64,000 nt of DNA from Chitinophagaceae bacterium (GTDB lineage: Bacteria > Bacteroidota > Bacteroidia > Chitinophagales > Chitinophagaceae): positions 1 through 64,000 of the forward strand of contig JAICGN010000005.1 in assembly GCA_025923075.1 (NCBI GenBank), read 5' to 3'. The notes beneath the pieces are model-generated. The model was not told the DNA's origin and made no database searches. It saw only the letters and a list, made by a program, of their open reading frames with translations. Each line of letters begins with the position of its first letter. Positions within the stretch are counted from its first letter, which is position 1. Positions 17,169 to 24,939 of the stretch are shown piece after piece. Both the position numbers and the translations under genes were made by a program.

Positions 17169-17183
17169 CTGCATGCCATTTGC
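17169..17183 (+). promoter_or_regulatory. Sigma-54-like box before the 17211 gene
   Basis: CTGCATGCCATTTGC has the -12 GC correctly spaced from a weak -24 (TG in place of GG). It lies 28 bp before the ATG at 17211. Confidence 0.35.
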
Positions 17184-17210
17184 ATGTCCATATAGTAAAA
17201 ACCCTCATTT

Positions 17211-17438
17211 ATGGAAGCACTCCAAGATTTTCAGCGTTCAGAGCTTGCGCATTTATTAGCTAAGGAAACAATAACGTATTATAAGTTGGTAGGATATGGC
17301 GCAAGTGTAGAAGAATGTACACAATGCAATAAAAGGATAAAGCAAATTGAAAAGGAATTAGATTCCCGGAGAAACCCGGAAGAAAAAAAATTGTTTCAGC
17401 GATATTCCGCGGTACCTGCTGATAATTTGACATTATGA
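17211..17438 (+). CDS. Small hypothetical cytoplasmic protein
   Basis: 75 residues, highly charged, predicted helical, with two cysteines in ECTQCNK. No signal peptide. Its last codons overlap the ATG of the outer-membrane gene (17435) by 4 bp, which supports translation and an operon. Not recognised as a known family. A possible sigma-54-like box lies just upstream. Confidence 0.6.
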   Translation: MEALQDFQRSELAHLLAKETITYYKLVGYGASVEECTQCNKRIKQIEKELDSRRNPEEKKLFQRYSAVPADNLTL

Positions 17439-18511
17439 GGGTTTTTGCACACAGCCTGGTCCTGAAAAAATTTATTGGTTGGTTTTCTTTTTTTCTTTTC
17501 GTTGCGCCAATAATCAATGGTCAAATAAATGTTGTAATAGGCGATACGGCTGCGTCATCAAATCCAGATGCAGCGATGGATCGTTACCACCAACTGCTTC
17601 GGCATAATGATCCGATGATGTACCTCGCCTTTCCCGTGATCACGCCTATGTTGGATAGAGCGGTTGCCTTGAAGGATGGTGAAGGCAAGAATGGCTACTG
17701 GGCTGAGGGACATTTCGGGCACCGGTTTGTAATTTATCAGGGAAAATATTATAGCCCATCCTTTGCTCAACGGATGAGATTGACTTTTGATGTTAGCCTT
17801 CTCACTCGCCTGACGCAGGATTATTCAAATCCCCTGCTACCCACAAGTAATAAGTTTGGTTTCGGGCTTGATTATCTCTTTTCTTCGCTGAGAAAGCTAA
17901 GCGAATCGAGGGGTGGTTTAGTATGGACAACTATTCAATTGCATCACTATTCAAACGGTCAGGCTGATAGTTTTTTTCTCAACACTCCATCCCGGAGAAA
18001 CAATTATAAAAGTGGAGATTTCAGTACAAATTACTGGCGGGTTATGTTGAATATATCAAGTAACAGTAGTAATAAGAATCTTGTTATTGCGGGGGTCGGA
18101 TATCAGAATGAAGTTGATCTGGATGGTCCATTCAGTAAAAGCGAAGAGCTAACTCACTATTACGGAGAAAGAAGAATCCTGTTCCATCTTCACTGGCTCA
18201 AAAAACCAATTATACAGACATTAACTACAGTCAATCGGAATAAACCTGGTGGATCCATGGTGAAAAGAGAAGTGCAAAGACAGTTAGGCATAAGAACAGA
18301 GTTTGAATTTATAACTGGCGACCTGTCCGCGTTTCCGCATGACAGTAAATACAGGGTTGGTTGGCACACTTACTTTAATTATATGCCTTCGGTAACAAAT
18401 GAAATAGGGTTTATGGTGCATAGCTTTTTAGGACGAGATTATCTTAATATACGCTTCGATGATGTGGTATTTATTGGAGAATTAGGTTTGTATTTTAAAT
18501 TTAACCGTTAA
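17435..18511 (+). CDS. Outer-membrane phospholipase-like beta-barrel protein
   Basis: 358 residues with a signal peptide (about residues 1-30, ending INGQ) and alternating beta-strand pattern ending in aromatic residues (GLYFKFNR). The striking feature is QLHHYSNGQAD at about residues 167-177, followed by an Asn/Arg-containing segment and YWRVMLNI. HxSNG is the active-site signature of outer-membrane phospholipase A, and HxS also occurs in PagL lipid A deacylases. A hydrolase acting on outer-membrane lipid is therefore likely, but the enzyme class is inference. Co-transcribed with the preceding 75-residue protein. Confidence 0.65.
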   Translation: MRVFAHSLVLKKFIGWFSFFLFVAPIINGQINVVIGDTAASSNPDAAMDRYHQLLRHNDPMMYLAFPVITPMLDRAVALKDGEGKNGYWAEGHFGHRFVIYQGKYYSPSFAQRMRLTFDVSLLTRLTQDYSNPLLPTSNKFGFGLDYLFSSLRKLSESRGGLVWTTIQLHHYSNGQADSFFLNTPSRRNNYKSGDFSTNYWRVMLNISSNSSNKNLVIAGVGYQNEVDLDGPFSKSEELTHYYGERRILFHLHWLKKPIIQTLTTVNRNKPGGSMVKREVQRQLGIRTEFEFITGDLSAFPHDSKYRVGWHTYFNYMPSVTNEIGFMVHSFLGRDYLNIRFDDVVFIGELGLYFKFNR

Positions 18512-18707
18512 TGACTTCAATTGCTTAGCAATTGAAACGCGTGGTCGCAGCCTCCACCGATTTATTTACAAGTCATTGTTTTCATAATCACTTTTTTGTT
18601 TTTTGATCTTATTCAGCGATCATGAAATCAGGTAGTTGTTGTCGCGTCTTAACCTCGTGCAAACTACAGGAACAAATGCCGGCAAACTATTTTGGAACAC
18701 TAGATGA

Positions 18708-19151
18708 TCAATGACGGAATCGCCTGATAAACTTCACCGCCTCTCCTTGAAAGTTTTGATCCATATAATACACTTCAAGGATGTTTTCATCCAGCTTGTT
18801 GATTTTTTCAGGCGCCGCAAAAATGGCCAATTCAGTTTCATTATTCGAAAAACTCCAGGTGAAATTAATCACGGCAGGTTCCCCTTCCGTGCATGGTAAA
18901 GCATAACCTTCAAAGAAGCCTGCCCCATCGACCATAAAAGTAAAAACATCATCTGCTTCACAAGGCATCATATAGTTCTCTGCATCTTCTATCACGCCAT
19001 TGTTGTTTTCGTCCAATCCATAGCGTTCAAATCTCCAGCTCCTTTCAACTAGTAAGGTCGTCTTACTCTCAATAGTTTCTTTAATGCATGACGAAGGAAT
19101 AATAACCGAGAATATGCTAACCAGTGTAAGCTTTAGCCAGGTTGTTTTCAT
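18708..19151 (-). CDS. Lipoprotein with EF-hand-like loop, paralogue B
   Basis: 147 residues; lipobox SSCIK (Cys about residue 22). It has the same architecture as A and C: calcium-loop pattern DENNNGVIEDAE, paired Cys (MPCEADD and LPCTEGEP) and the invariant ELAIFAAPEKINKLDENILE segment. It differs from the others in the middle (FMVDGAGFFEGYA). The upstream region again has a CTGGCATGATATTTAA box and AGGGGAAATAG block. Located between the phospholipase-like gene and the DedA gene. Confidence 0.8.
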   Translation of the reverse strand: MKTTWLKLTLVSIFSVIIPSSCIKETIESKTTLLVERSWRFERYGLDENNNGVIEDAENYMMPCEADDVFTFMVDGAGFFEGYALPCTEGEPAVINFTWSFSNNETELAIFAAPEKINKLDENILEVYYMDQNFQGEAVKFIRRFRH

Positions 19152-19177
19152 AAGTTGATTTTAAGTAACTAGTAGCT

Positions 19178-19192
19178 TTAAATATCATGCCA
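19178..19192 (-). promoter_or_regulatory. TGGCAT box of lipoprotein B
   Basis: TGGCATGATATTTAA on the minus strand, 27 bp before the ATG. Identical over 15 bases to the box of paralogue C. Confidence 0.5.
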
Positions 19193-19383
19193 GCAGGGGG
19201 CAGAAAACTCCGTTCGGGGGTACTATTTCCCCTTCGTATTTTTTTTATTTCAGGCTGAATTTTTCCAGTGAGTGTTGATTTATGGATAGAGCTGTTATTA
19301 AAATCAGTTAAGTTTTTACGCCTTTACAACTTTATACCCTTGTTGGTATTTTAATAATTTTTCAAAGCTTACTGACAAATAAA

Positions 19384-20025
19384 CTACAGTACGTTCTTCT
19401 TATTCTCTTCTCGCATCCTTTTTAATTCTTTAATTATCCAGATAACAAGAGGTATGGTAATAACAAGTATAAAACCGATTACGATATAGTTTAACATTGG
19501 CTTTAAATATGGCCGGCTGCCAATATAGTACCCTGCTAATACAAAACTCAGTACCCAAACCACAGAGCCGGCAACAGAAAGTAAAATGAAACGGCGAAAA
19601 TTCAGCCTGACAACTCCTGCAATAGTGGAAGCGAATGTGCGGATAATAGGCAGGTATAACCCAACAGTTAATGCCAACCAGCCATACTTATTATAAAAGG
19701 TTCCAGCTGTTGTAAGATGTTGTTTTTTGAAGAATCTTGAATCTTTTCGACTATACAACAAAGGACCTGTTTTCCATCCCAACCAATAACCGGTGAGATT
19801 TCCCAATACCGAAGCAAGTATCAGTAAAGCACACACGGTGAAAACATCATACTGGAGGCCACCTGTTGCAATAAATATCCCCGCAGTAAACAATACGGCA
19901 CCTGTGGGTATAAAGAAACAAAAGAATAAACCGGTGCTGCCATAGACCAATAAAAAAACGATCAGCACACCGCCATTACTGATCAACGATTCAGGATCGA
20001 AAATCTTGAGCATGCTATGGAGCAT
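19384..20025 (-). CDS. DedA family membrane protein
   Basis: Polytopic inner-membrane protein of the DedA/SNARE-associated family, now regarded as undecaprenyl-phosphate or phospholipid flippase-like. Hallmarks are FFCFFIPTGAVLFTAGIF, NLTGYWLGWKTGPLL, FYNKYGWLALTVGLYLPIIRTFASTIAGV (the conserved F/GRxxPxxR region reads GLYLPIIRT) and a C-terminal TM pair. The frame also permits ATG starts up to 20085. I favour the Met at 20025 (MLHSMLKIFDPESLI) because family members begin close to the first hydrophobic segment. Confidence 0.85.
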   Translation of the reverse strand: MLHSMLKIFDPESLISNGGVLIVFLLVYGSTGLFFCFFIPTGAVLFTAGIFIATGGLQYDVFTVCALLILASVLGNLTGYWLGWKTGPLLYSRKDSRFFKKQHLTTAGTFYNKYGWLALTVGLYLPIIRTFASTIAGVVRLNFRRFILLSVAGSVVWVLSFVLAGYYIGSRPYLKPMLNYIVIGFILVITIPLVIWIIKELKRMREENKKNVL

Positions 20026-20359
20026 ATTAATGACGCAGTCTGGCATTACGCAGAATAGTTTTTCGTCATTGCCGATATCTTGCATGCTTGTCTGCTACGC
20101 ATATCAGCGAACTAATTGATATAAAGATAACGTATCAGAAATTTACGTGCCGGCCCTTTGCAAGGAAGACGCAAAGAAATTATCCCCTTTTATACATTCA
20201 TGACACATCAACTCCAAATCCAAAAATTCAAAATGACCGAATAATACAGATTGAATCTTTGTCTATTCCAAAATTAAAAATGGTAGAAACACGATTGTCC
20301 GATGTCAAGAAAATGTCAGAAGAGCTGTTTAAATCGCCGCTATGAATTATATTCATTAT

Positions 20360-20387
20360 GAATTTTCATAGGATAAGGTTTAATGGT
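20360..20387 (+). repeat. 28-bp repeat, copy 2
   Basis: Identical, in the opposite orientation, to 178-205. It lies 15 bp after a short open frame (ends 20345) and 19 bp before the hairpin at 20406-20430. See copy 1. Confidence 0.6.
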
Positions 20388-20405
20388 TAATGGTTTTTGA
20401 TTAGC

Positions 20406-20430
20406 GGCCCCTGCAATCTTGCGGGGGTCC
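20406..20430 (+). terminator. GC-rich hairpin after the 28-bp repeat
   Basis: GGCCCCtGCA atct TGCgGGGGTCC forms a strong stem, followed by TCAATTTTGTT. The rest of the 20086-20499 interval has no convincing gene. Confidence 0.6.
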
Positions 20431-20499
20431 TCAATTTTGTTGGTTTAGCATAATCTTTGTTAATGATTGAATCATGACTTTCATTTAACTCTGTTTCAA

Positions 20500-20625
20500 A
20501 TGCAGCATTCAAGACGATATTATACCAGGCGAAGGAATTTTATCCTAATTCTTATGGTAGCTTTTATTCTTCTTTTAATCGTACTAATCTGGGGTTATCG
20601 ACTGGTTGAACTGTTTCCCCAATAA
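20500..20625 (+). CDS. 41-residue single-TM protein
   Basis: A very short gene: basic N-terminus (MQHSRRYYTRRRN) followed by one hydrophobic helix (FILILMVAFILLLIVLIW) and a short tail ending LFPQ. Positive-inside topology puts the N-terminus in the cytoplasm. It sits alone between the DedA and NlpC/P60 genes. Composition strongly suggests a real membrane miniprotein; function unknown. Confidence 0.5.
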   Translation: MQHSRRYYTRRRNFILILMVAFILLLIVLIWGYRLVELFPQ

Positions 20626-20772
20626 ATGGAGCTATACGACCTGAAGTTTTAGGTCCGCTCAAAGCAAAACAAACCGGGGGTTTCTTTATCGCTTCTGCTT
20701 TTAAGCAACGATCCAGGTCCACCTCAAATAATTCGCCGAATTCATTTCTGTATCAGGTTTCAGTATTAGGTT

Positions 20773-21423
20773 TCATCGGAAATGATTTTCCGGAAACACC
20801 CTGATGACCTTTACAAACCTTGCTTCGTAATAACCTTTTAAAGGGCTTATAACGACACCTTTTGCTTTCCCGGATGTGGAGTGAATAAAAAGCAAATTGC
20901 CTTTTTCATTGCTTTCTACGATTCCCATATGTCCAACGATCTTTATTGTACTGTCTGTGCCTGTAAATAAAATAAGATCGCCCGGTCTGGCGACTGCGGC
21001 CGGTATTTCCCTGCCAACATTTGTAAAATCGACAGACGATCTTGGAACGGCAATGTCAAAATGATTAAACACGTACGTAATAAATCCCGAACAATCGAAG
21101 CCTTTAGCGGGATCAGAAGATGCATATAGATACGGAATGCCTACCAATGATTTACCGAAGGCGACAAGGCTATCAGGTACAATCGGGCCTGTTTTAATGT
21201 CCTCGCCCTGTTTATAAATATCAGGATCAGGCAGCGCTACGATCGTTATGCTTGAATCAATTTCATTACCTAACTCAAAAGAATTATTAGTGTCGGTTGT
21301 ATTGGACTCTATTTGATCTGAAACCGAGACAGGATCTTGAAAAGACATCTCATTTTTATCCTTACACGAGATCAGGAGCACCGAAACAACAAATAGCCCA
21401 CACGAAGTACAGCCTCGTACCAT
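20773..21423 (-). CDS. NlpC/P60 cysteine peptidase lipoprotein
   Basis: 216 residues with a lipoprotein-type signal (VVSVLLISC, lipobox Cys about residue 20), a disordered acidic linker and a C-terminal NlpC/P60 domain. The catalytic triad is visible: Cys111 in GFDCSGF, His165 in VGHMGIV and His181 in FIHSTS. It probably cleaves peptidoglycan stem peptides (D-gamma-glutamyl-diamino acid bonds) in the periplasm. A CGGCATGATTTTTTA box lies 13 bp upstream of the ATG, implying a very short leader if used. Confidence 0.88.
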   Translation of the reverse strand: MVRGCTSCGLFVVSVLLISCKDKNEMSFQDPVSVSDQIESNTTDTNNSFELGNEIDSSITIVALPDPDIYKQGEDIKTGPIVPDSLVAFGKSLVGIPYLYASSDPAKGFDCSGFITYVFNHFDIAVPRSSVDFTNVGREIPAAVARPGDLILFTGTDSTIKIVGHMGIVESNEKGNLLFIHSTSGKAKGVVISPLKGYYEARFVKVIRVFPENHFR

Positions 21424-21435
21424 GCGCTAAATAGT

Positions 21436-21450
21436 TAAAAAATCATGCCG
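21436..21450 (-). promoter_or_regulatory. TGGCAT-like box before the NlpC gene
   Basis: CGGCATGATTTTTTA on the minus strand matches the box seen before 38032 (TGGCATGATTTTCTT). It is unusually close to the start codon. Confidence 0.35.
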
Positions 21451-21570
21451 CTATGCCTTACAGCACAAATTTCATAGCAGAAATGCAGGTCTTAAAAAAA
21501 CTAAAACAGTCTGTCGGTGAGAAATTAATTATCTTGTGTTTTATTCTAATAACAAGTAACAACCCGATAA

Positions 21571-22008
21571 ATGAAACAATTTTTTTCTGCAGCCGCAATC
21601 CTGTTTTTTACCGTACTTGTTTCCTGTGACAGTAAACCGGAGAATAAGGAACAAATTGCAGCACCTTCTGTTTTGCCGGCAACAACAAATCCGGTTTTAC
21701 CAGGCGGCTATGATAGCCTGGCAGCTTCAAATCAAGGGGTAGCATTGAATCCCCAACATGGAGAACCCGGACATCGTTGTGATATTGCGGTCGGTGCACC
21801 ATTAAATGCGCCAGCGACGACCAGCACTATTCAACCGAATGCTCCAACTTCTGCTCCTGGTGTGATTACACCTGCGGCAACTACGGATGCCAAGACAGTG
21901 ACCCCTAAATCAACTCCTGCCACCGCAACGCTGAATCCTAAACATGGTGAGCCAGGGCATCGATGCGATATCGCAGTAGGCGCACCACTTAGCGGTAAAC
22001 CGCAATAA
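21571..22008 (+). CDS. Lipoprotein with two HGEPGHRCDIAVGAPL repeats
   Basis: 145 residues. The lipobox LVSCDS (Cys about residue 19) is followed by a Pro/Ala/Thr-rich disordered chain that carries two copies of LNP(Q/K)HGEPGHRCDIAVGAPL, near residues 58-77 and 120-139. The copies are almost identical. Each has two His and one Cys, suggesting metal or haem binding or disulfide cross-linking. I know similar GQPGHRCDI-type motifs from other Bacteroidota secreted proteins, but no function is established. Anchored at the membrane with the motif on a flexible tether. Confidence 0.75.
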   Translation: MKQFFSAAAILFFTVLVSCDSKPENKEQIAAPSVLPATTNPVLPGGYDSLAASNQGVALNPQHGEPGHRCDIAVGAPLNAPATTSTIQPNAPTSAPGVITPAATTDAKTVTPKSTPATATLNPKHGEPGHRCDIAVGAPLSGKPQ

Positions 22009-22106
22009 CTTTCCTACAGTTGTCTTGTAGGTTGGTGTAAGACATGGTAATAACAGACAGTAATTCCGATGCCACTGTTTCCTTCTTGTTTTATTTCTAT
22101 GGTCCG

Positions 22107-22571
22107 TCAATGACTAAATCTTCTGATATACTTCACAGGTTGTCCCTGGGAGTTCTGATCCATATAATAAACTTCAAGGATGTTCGCATCCAGTTTATTT
22201 ATCTTTTCAGGTGCAGCAAAAATTGCCAGTTCTGTTCCGTTGTTTGAAAAACTCCAATTGAAATTTATTACGGCTGGCTCTCCCATACTACAGGGGGTAG
22301 TACCTCCTTCAAAAACACCCGTTCCATTGGCATGAAACGTAAAGATATCGTCGATTTCGCAGGCAAGCATGTTATTCTCTGATTCTTCTATTACACCGTT
22401 ATTGTTTTCATCCAGTCCGTATATCTCGAATTTCCAGCTCTTTTCAATAAGTAAGGCAGTCTGACGATCAATAGTATGGGCTGCTTCCTTTGAGCAGGAT
22501 GTAAAAAAAGGTGTAATAAAAATAGCTGAGAAGAAGCTTAATATAATAAGCTTTGGCGTGATCGTTTTCAT
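22107..22571 (-). CDS. Lipoprotein with EF-hand-like loop, paralogue C
   Basis: 154 residues; lipobox FFTSCSK (Cys about residue 26). Third member of the A/B/C family, with calcium-loop pattern DENNNGVIEESE, conserved Cys pair (LACEIDD and TPCSMGEP) and the invariant ELAIFAAPEKINKLDANILE segment. DNA similarity to A and B extends about 110 bp upstream of the gene, so promoter and gene were duplicated together. Confidence 0.8.
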   Translation of the reverse strand: MKTITPKLIILSFFSAIFITPFFTSCSKEAAHTIDRQTALLIEKSWKFEIYGLDENNNGVIEESENNMLACEIDDIFTFHANGTGVFEGGTTPCSMGEPAVINFNWSFSNNGTELAIFAAPEKINKLDANILEVYYMDQNSQGQPVKYIRRFSH

Positions 22572-22602
22572 TTAGGGTTGGTTTTAATTTACAATAGTAG
22601 AT

Positions 22603-22617
22603 TTAAATATCATGCCA
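22603..22617 (-). promoter_or_regulatory. TGGCAT box of lipoprotein C
   Basis: TGGCATGATATTTAA on the minus strand, 32 bp before the ATG, preceded by AACGGATTTTTAGCC and AGGGGAAAATGG blocks shared with paralogues A and B. Confidence 0.5.
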
Positions 22618-22707
22618 ACCAATGGCTAAAAATCCGTTCTTTATGCACCATTTTCCCCTCGTATTATTCCAGTTAAGCACGACAAATCCCGTGATAATTT
22701 GCCGCCC

Positions 22708-23229
22708 CTAGAATTTTAACTTCCACTCAACTACACTACAATTCACTTTATTGAAAGCCTCCTTATCTGAGTAGTTTATTCCGGATATAAAATACGTTGT
22801 ATCGGTCTTGGCATCCATACTTCCCACGCCGCGTAAGAGCCTTCCGGCTTCTTTTTTAAAGTATACCTCCATTACTGAATGCATACCTTCTGAAGTGAAA
22901 TCGTACCACAGTTTTATAATTTCCCCATCTTCTTTTCCTTTTACGGTACCCCTGCTCCCATCTTTCTCATAATTATCATAAAGCATTTTACCTGAAATTT
23001 CTTTTCCTTTTTGTTCAAGCATAACAATGGCAGTGTCTCTGCCAATTATTTTCATGTAGCAGCCATCCAGATCCGCAGCCGGCTTTTCACCAGTTTCCTG
23101 AGCAGTGGTTTTAGAAGTATCAGAAGATTTTGCCGCACTGGATCGCTCATTTGTTTGAATAGTATTATTGCAGGATAGTAGTTTGCCAGACAATAATATA
23201 AAAAGAATGTACTTCACCATTGTTTTCAA
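22708..23229 (-). CDS. Hypothetical lipoprotein
   Basis: 173 residues with signal and lipobox (LSGKLLSCNN, Cys about residue 20), a Ser/Thr-rich linker and a beta-rich domain: DGCYMKIIGRDTAIVMLEQKGKEISGKMLYDNYEKDGSRGTVKG. This resembles small barrel/lipocalin-like proteins that measure or bind cell-wall ligands, but I do not recognise a named family. Two Cys in the mature domain could form a disulfide. Located downstream of another minus-strand lipoprotein gene, separated by a terminator. Confidence 0.7.
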   Translation of the reverse strand: MKTMVKYILFILLSGKLLSCNNTIQTNERSSAAKSSDTSKTTAQETGEKPAADLDGCYMKIIGRDTAIVMLEQKGKEISGKMLYDNYEKDGSRGTVKGKEDGEIIKLWYDFTSEGMHSVMEVYFKKEAGRLLRGVGSMDAKTDTTYFISGINYSDKEAFNKVNCSVVEWKLKF

Positions 23230-23257
23230 CTTTAATTTTTATACGATCTGGTTTAAT

Positions 23258-23288
23258 AATTCGGGCCTTCGAAAAGAAAGCCCGAATT
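23258..23288 (-). terminator. Terminator hairpin
   Basis: AATTCGGGC and GCCCGAATT form a perfect 9-bp stem with a 13-base loop. It lies 21 bp past the stop of the 23309-23701 gene and upstream of 22708-23229. Confidence 0.7.
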
Positions 23289-23308
23289 AATTATGAAAGA
23301 GCAATATC

Positions 23309-23701
23309 CTAATTGTCATTTTTTACTTTCTTTTCTTCTTCATCTGTCTTTATTTTTTTGTCATCAGTTTTCACTTTTGCTTCATCTCCTTCGACTTTCT
23401 TTTTATAGTCATCGTTTTTCACCTTATACTCTTCTTCATCAAACTTGTATTTTCCATCACTTGTCTTTATAACATAGCCATTGATCACTTTTCCGGTAGC
23501 ACCATAAATGGTATCGTTTGTCCTGGTATCAACATACATGTATACCGGTTCGTCGGTCGCAGCGTTCAACATTAGACCTGTCTTTTCATCCTTTTCAAGT
23601 TCTACATATCTTCCCGCCGTCAGGTCATAATACCGCTGCTGTTTGCAGGCGGTCGACAATATAATGGTGGCAACTGAACTAATTACTAATAGCTTTTTCA
23701 T
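23309..23701 (-). CDS. Hypothetical lipoprotein with charged repeats
   Basis: 130 residues with lipoprotein signal (IILSTACKQQ, Cys about residue 19). A compact N-terminal region (RYYDLTAGRYVELEKDEKTGLMLNAATDEPVYMYVDTRTNDTIYG) is followed by a Lys/Asp/Glu-rich tail with repeats of the type VKxDD(x)KK. The first part resembles Bacteroidota lipoproteins that display a short beta-hairpin domain. Function unknown. No TGGCAT box of good quality upstream. Confidence 0.65.
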   Translation of the reverse strand: MKKLLVISSVATIILSTACKQQRYYDLTAGRYVELEKDEKTGLMLNAATDEPVYMYVDTRTNDTIYGATGKVINGYVIKTSDGKYKFDEEEYKVKNDDYKKKVEGDEAKVKTDDKKIKTDEEEKKVKNDN

Positions 23702-24131
23702 ATTAGATTGTTTACAGTAAAATGAACAAGTATCAGACCAGCAGCTCTTGCCAGCCCGGGTTTTTTTGCAGGGATGAAAATTGATAATGTGAGCACTTTA
23801 AAGTGGTAACGTAGAGAAATATCCACAGGTTTTAAACTCAACGCATAGTAACTATACGATTTAATGGCCACACAATAATTAGCACAACCTTTGATACTGT
23901 AAGTTAAACCAAACTGGTAGGATAAATAGTTTTTAGGATCATTCACCCTGCGGAATAATTGATCAAAAATGTAGAATAGGCTTTACAGATTTTCTAAACC
24001 GACGGTATGGCATTCATAGTTGTAATGAAATTAGATAACAGCATTTTTTGGTAATTCATAGGATGATGAATTTCTATGTGGGGGCGGGATTTCTATCTCA
24101 GCCCTTTTTTATTCGATCTATAGTAACCGAT
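23702..24131. other. 430-bp interval without a supported gene
   Basis: Holds only an 82-codon minus-strand frame (23698-23946, beginning MNDPKNYLSYQFGLTYSIKG) with no recognisable domain. It may be a relic of a barrel protein. A TGGCAT occurs at about 24006 on the plus strand but no plus-strand gene follows. Confidence 0.4.
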
Positions 24132-24809
24132 CTATAGTAACCATTGCATCACAAGGTTTGATGCAGTCTGGAATAAAAGATAACTGGTTACTATGCTTAC
24201 AATACTTTTTACAGCGATCCACCATATGGCTTTCCCTTTAAAGAAATTCAAATATGTCCATGTATTGTAAGTAATTAAAAAGGTCACTTCCAGAATCTGA
24301 ACAACACCTTCGGGGAAAAAAAAGTAAAGGATATTGATAGGCACTATAAGAACAGACATAAATCCAAGCATATAAACATTCATCACCAGCGCTTCGGCAT
24401 AATAGAGCTTTGAACTTTTGAAAAGTATATATGTGATAAAGGAATAAAAAGGAAGCATGGCTGCCTGAACGATAAAGTAGTAGTGTTTGTAATATTGGTT
24501 GATTTCATCTTTCGCATCATGGTAGATCAGGAATAATAGAAGGGCACCGAAGGTTGCGGAAATAGCGAAGAATGAAAACGGCTTTTGATAATGCAACCGC
24601 AACCCCGATACATATCTTCTTTGCATCATGCCGGGACTGGTTGCCAGCTCTTTTAATGTATATAAAAATCCCTTTTCAAGATGCCAGAAAGTATGCGTTA
24701 CCTCATGGAGTAAATGAGCCAGGCTGATGCGTTTGATTGTAAGTGGCTGACCGCAATTTGAGCAATAAATCTGCTCACCTTCATAACCACAATTTTGGCA
24801 TACTATCAT
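24132..24809 (-). CDS. DUF3667 zinc-ribbon membrane protein
   Basis: 225 residues. The N-terminal zinc ribbon CxNC...CxNCG (CQNCGYEGEQIYCSNCGQ) is followed by an amphipathic segment (HEVTHTFWHLEKGFLYTLKELATSPG) and about five TM helices. This matches DUF3667, a Bacteroidota family of unknown function related to YIP1-like membrane proteins. Likely inner membrane with the ribbon in the cytoplasm. Monocistronic. No specialised promoter box seen. Confidence 0.82.
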   Translation of the reverse strand: MIVCQNCGYEGEQIYCSNCGQPLTIKRISLAHLLHEVTHTFWHLEKGFLYTLKELATSPGMMQRRYVSGLRLHYQKPFSFFAISATFGALLLFLIYHDAKDEINQYYKHYYFIVQAAMLPFYSFITYILFKSSKLYYAEALVMNVYMLGFMSVLIVPINILYFFFPEGVVQILEVTFLITYNTWTYLNFFKGKAIWWIAVKSIVSIVTSYLLFQTASNLVMQWLL

Positions 24810-24939
24810 TTTGATTCAGCAAAAGAAAGGTACTGTATATCCGGGTCAATTCGCAGAATAAAATTTTTAAAACAATCTCAAGATTGACCTCAACTGTGTA
24901 CTTATTTCTTTGAGCCCATTCTATTAGGCTGTAAGGATT

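Noticed and set aside
20088-20345. 85-codon plus-strand frame divergent from the DedA gene
   Set aside because: Composition is not protein-like over most of its length and no domain is seen. Only the last ~30 codons (MVETRLSDVKKMSEELFKSPL) look plausible, and they precede the 28-bp repeat.
23698-23946. 82-codon minus-strand frame
   Set aside because: No signal peptide or domain, and it runs into the start of the next lipoprotein gene. At most a relic of a barrel protein.
24005-24020. Sixteenth TGGCAT box on the plus strand
   Set aside because: No plus-strand gene follows for more than a kilobase, and the -12 half is out of register.
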